From: Alphaproteobacteria bacterium
Lineage (GTDB): Bacteria; Pseudomonadota; Alphaproteobacteria; Rhodobacterales; Rhodobacteraceae
Reading direction: 5' to 3'
Length of the DNA stretch: 37,588 bases
Assembly: GCA_030427145.1 (NCBI GenBank)
Contig: JAUHWT010000029.1
Coordinates: 1-37,588, forward strand
Shown here: in pieces, positions 36,805 through 37,588 of the stretch
Layout of the letters: each line of letters begins with the position of its first letter
Position numbering within the stretch: the stretch's first letter is position 1
Notes under the pieces: model-generated
What the model saw: only the letters and a program-made list of their open reading frames with translations
Database searches by the model: none
Told to the model about the DNA's origin: nothing
Position numbers and translations under genes: made by a program

Positions 36805-37425
36805 ATGAACGTCGTTGATCGCGTGAATGGGGTCATCCGGAAAATCCCACTCTGGTCGGTGTATCTTGGTTCGATCGTGCCGTTCATCTGGTACGCCACG
36901 CTTGCGGTTCAGAACCGGTTGGGGGCTGATCCGGTCAAGGTCCTCGAACACGAATTCGGACTGATCGCACTCCAGTTCCTTGTGGCTGCACTCGCGGTCA
37001 CGCCACTCCGGGAGTTGCTTCGAGTCAATTTCCTCAGGCTACGTCGTCTTATGGGCCAGATGGCGTTTGTCTATGCGGTGCTTCACGTATTGGTTTGGGC
37101 TGTTCTGGATCGCCAACTGGACTGGAGCGCGATCATCGCCGACCTCTACAAGCGTCCCTACATAATATTGGGAGCGGGCGCCTTTCTGTGCCTGGTTCCT
37201 CTGGCTGCAACGTCGTTCGACGTCGCGGTTCGTCGCATGGGTGGTATGGCCTGGCGCAAACTGCACCGCCTGGCTTATCCGGCGACGGCTTTGGCTGCGC
37301 TTCACTTTCTTTGGCTGGTGAAGGCTTGGCCGCCCGAGCCGATCATGTACTATCTGATCGTAGGTTTGCTCCTTGTTTACAGGGTTTTCAGGGGCCGGAT
37401 CAGGAATGCACTCAGGCCGGTTTGA
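36805..37425 (+). CDS. msrQ: Heme-binding membrane subunit of the MsrPQ system
   Basis: 206 aa with about six transmembrane helices of the ferric-reductase-like fold. PLRELLRVNFLRLRRLMGQMAFVYAVLHVLVW includes one heme-ligand His. WRKLHRLAYPATALAALHFLWLVK includes two more. It passes electrons from the quinone pool or a flavin reductase to MsrP. ATG at 36805 is just after the msrP stop; the SD is in the msrP end. Confidence 0.95.
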   Translation: MNVVDRVNGVIRKIPLWSVYLGSIVPFIWYATLAVQNRLGADPVKVLEHEFGLIALQFLVAALAVTPLRELLRVNFLRLRRLMGQMAFVYAVLHVLVWAVLDRQLDWSAIIADLYKRPYIILGAGAFLCLVPLAATSFDVAVRRMGGMAWRKLHRLAYPATALAALHFLWLVKAWPPEPIMYYLIVGLLLVYRVFRGRIRNALRPV

Positions 37426-37588
37426 GAAAAAATTCGGGAAACTGGGAAAAAAACGTCACAATCCCAAATTTTGGGGTTGCGTGGTTTGGATGTTATCTCT
37501 AGATACGCCTTCACCGCAGCGGGGACGCTGGCAACAGACGGAAGCGGGGCGGTAACAATTCGACAGGGAACGGGCGGGGCGCGCTGGA
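37426..37588. other. Terminal non-coding stretch after msrQ
   Basis: 163 bases to the window end with no credible gene. It contains a near-palindrome CCCAAATTTTGGGG (37463-37476) that might be an operator or a weak hairpin. It has no T-tailed terminator. Confidence 0.4.

Overview
The window reads as chromosomal DNA of an alphaproteobacterium, most likely Rhodobacterales. Pointers are the ribosomal S10-spc-alpha cluster continuing into rarA-crcB-rluC-HAD-atp12, an AapJQMP-type amino-acid transporter, a mitochondrial-like NDUFS4 subunit and ATP12 assembly factor, and an ScfR-family regulator. Order-level placement is inference from gene content; no rRNA is present.

1-15660: the end of tuf, then rpsJ-rplC-rplD-rplW-rplB-rpsS-rplV-rpsC-rplP-rpmC-rpsQ-rplN-rplX-rplE-rpsN-rpsH-rplF-rplR-rpsE-rpmD, an inserted membrane protein (PEMT/ICMT-like), rplO-secY-adk and rpsM-rpsK-rpoA-rplQ. 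rpsD and rpmJ are absent. The cluster is cut into segments by hairpins. Those with T tracts follow rplP (weak), rpmD (T7) and rplO (T8, directly before the secY ribosome site), and a good terminator closes the cluster after rplQ. Candidate promoters precede rplO and rpsM. The inserted gene lies just behind the T7 terminator, with a nine-G tract in its ribosome-binding region.

15683-19924: rarA (replication-fork AAA+ ATPase), then a tightly coupled run of crcB (fluoride channel), a RluC-like pseudouridine synthase, a HAD phosphatase and the F1-ATPase assembly factor ATP12.

20157-27692: a complete polar amino-acid ABC importer (aapJQMP) ending in a bidirectional terminator. A cupin and an XRE-cupin regulator are divergently transcribed from an operator-like control region. 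An SDR dehydrogenase and an FAH-family hydrolase follow, a pair resembling the last steps of non-phosphorylative deoxy-sugar acid (L-fucose-type) breakdown.

27760-30667: uvrB on the minus strand, a gene-free stretch with a long imperfect hairpin whose loop is a G-quadruplex motif on the minus strand, an NDUFS4-like complex I subunit, and tRNA-Arg(UCU) only 7 nt after it.

30626-35487 (minus strand): an ScfR-like regulator, a single-domain response regulator, a small two-helix membrane protein and a 911-aa fusion of an SSS-family symporter with a histidine kinase. The last three overlap translationally. The kinase's final 13 codons and stop are antisense to the tRNA-Arg gene. The locus looks like a transporter-fused sensor for carboxylate or short-chain acid metabolism. 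It is the best candidate for an incompletely described system here.

35871-37425: msrP-msrQ, periplasmic methionine sulfoxide repair. The last 163 bases hold no gene I can support.
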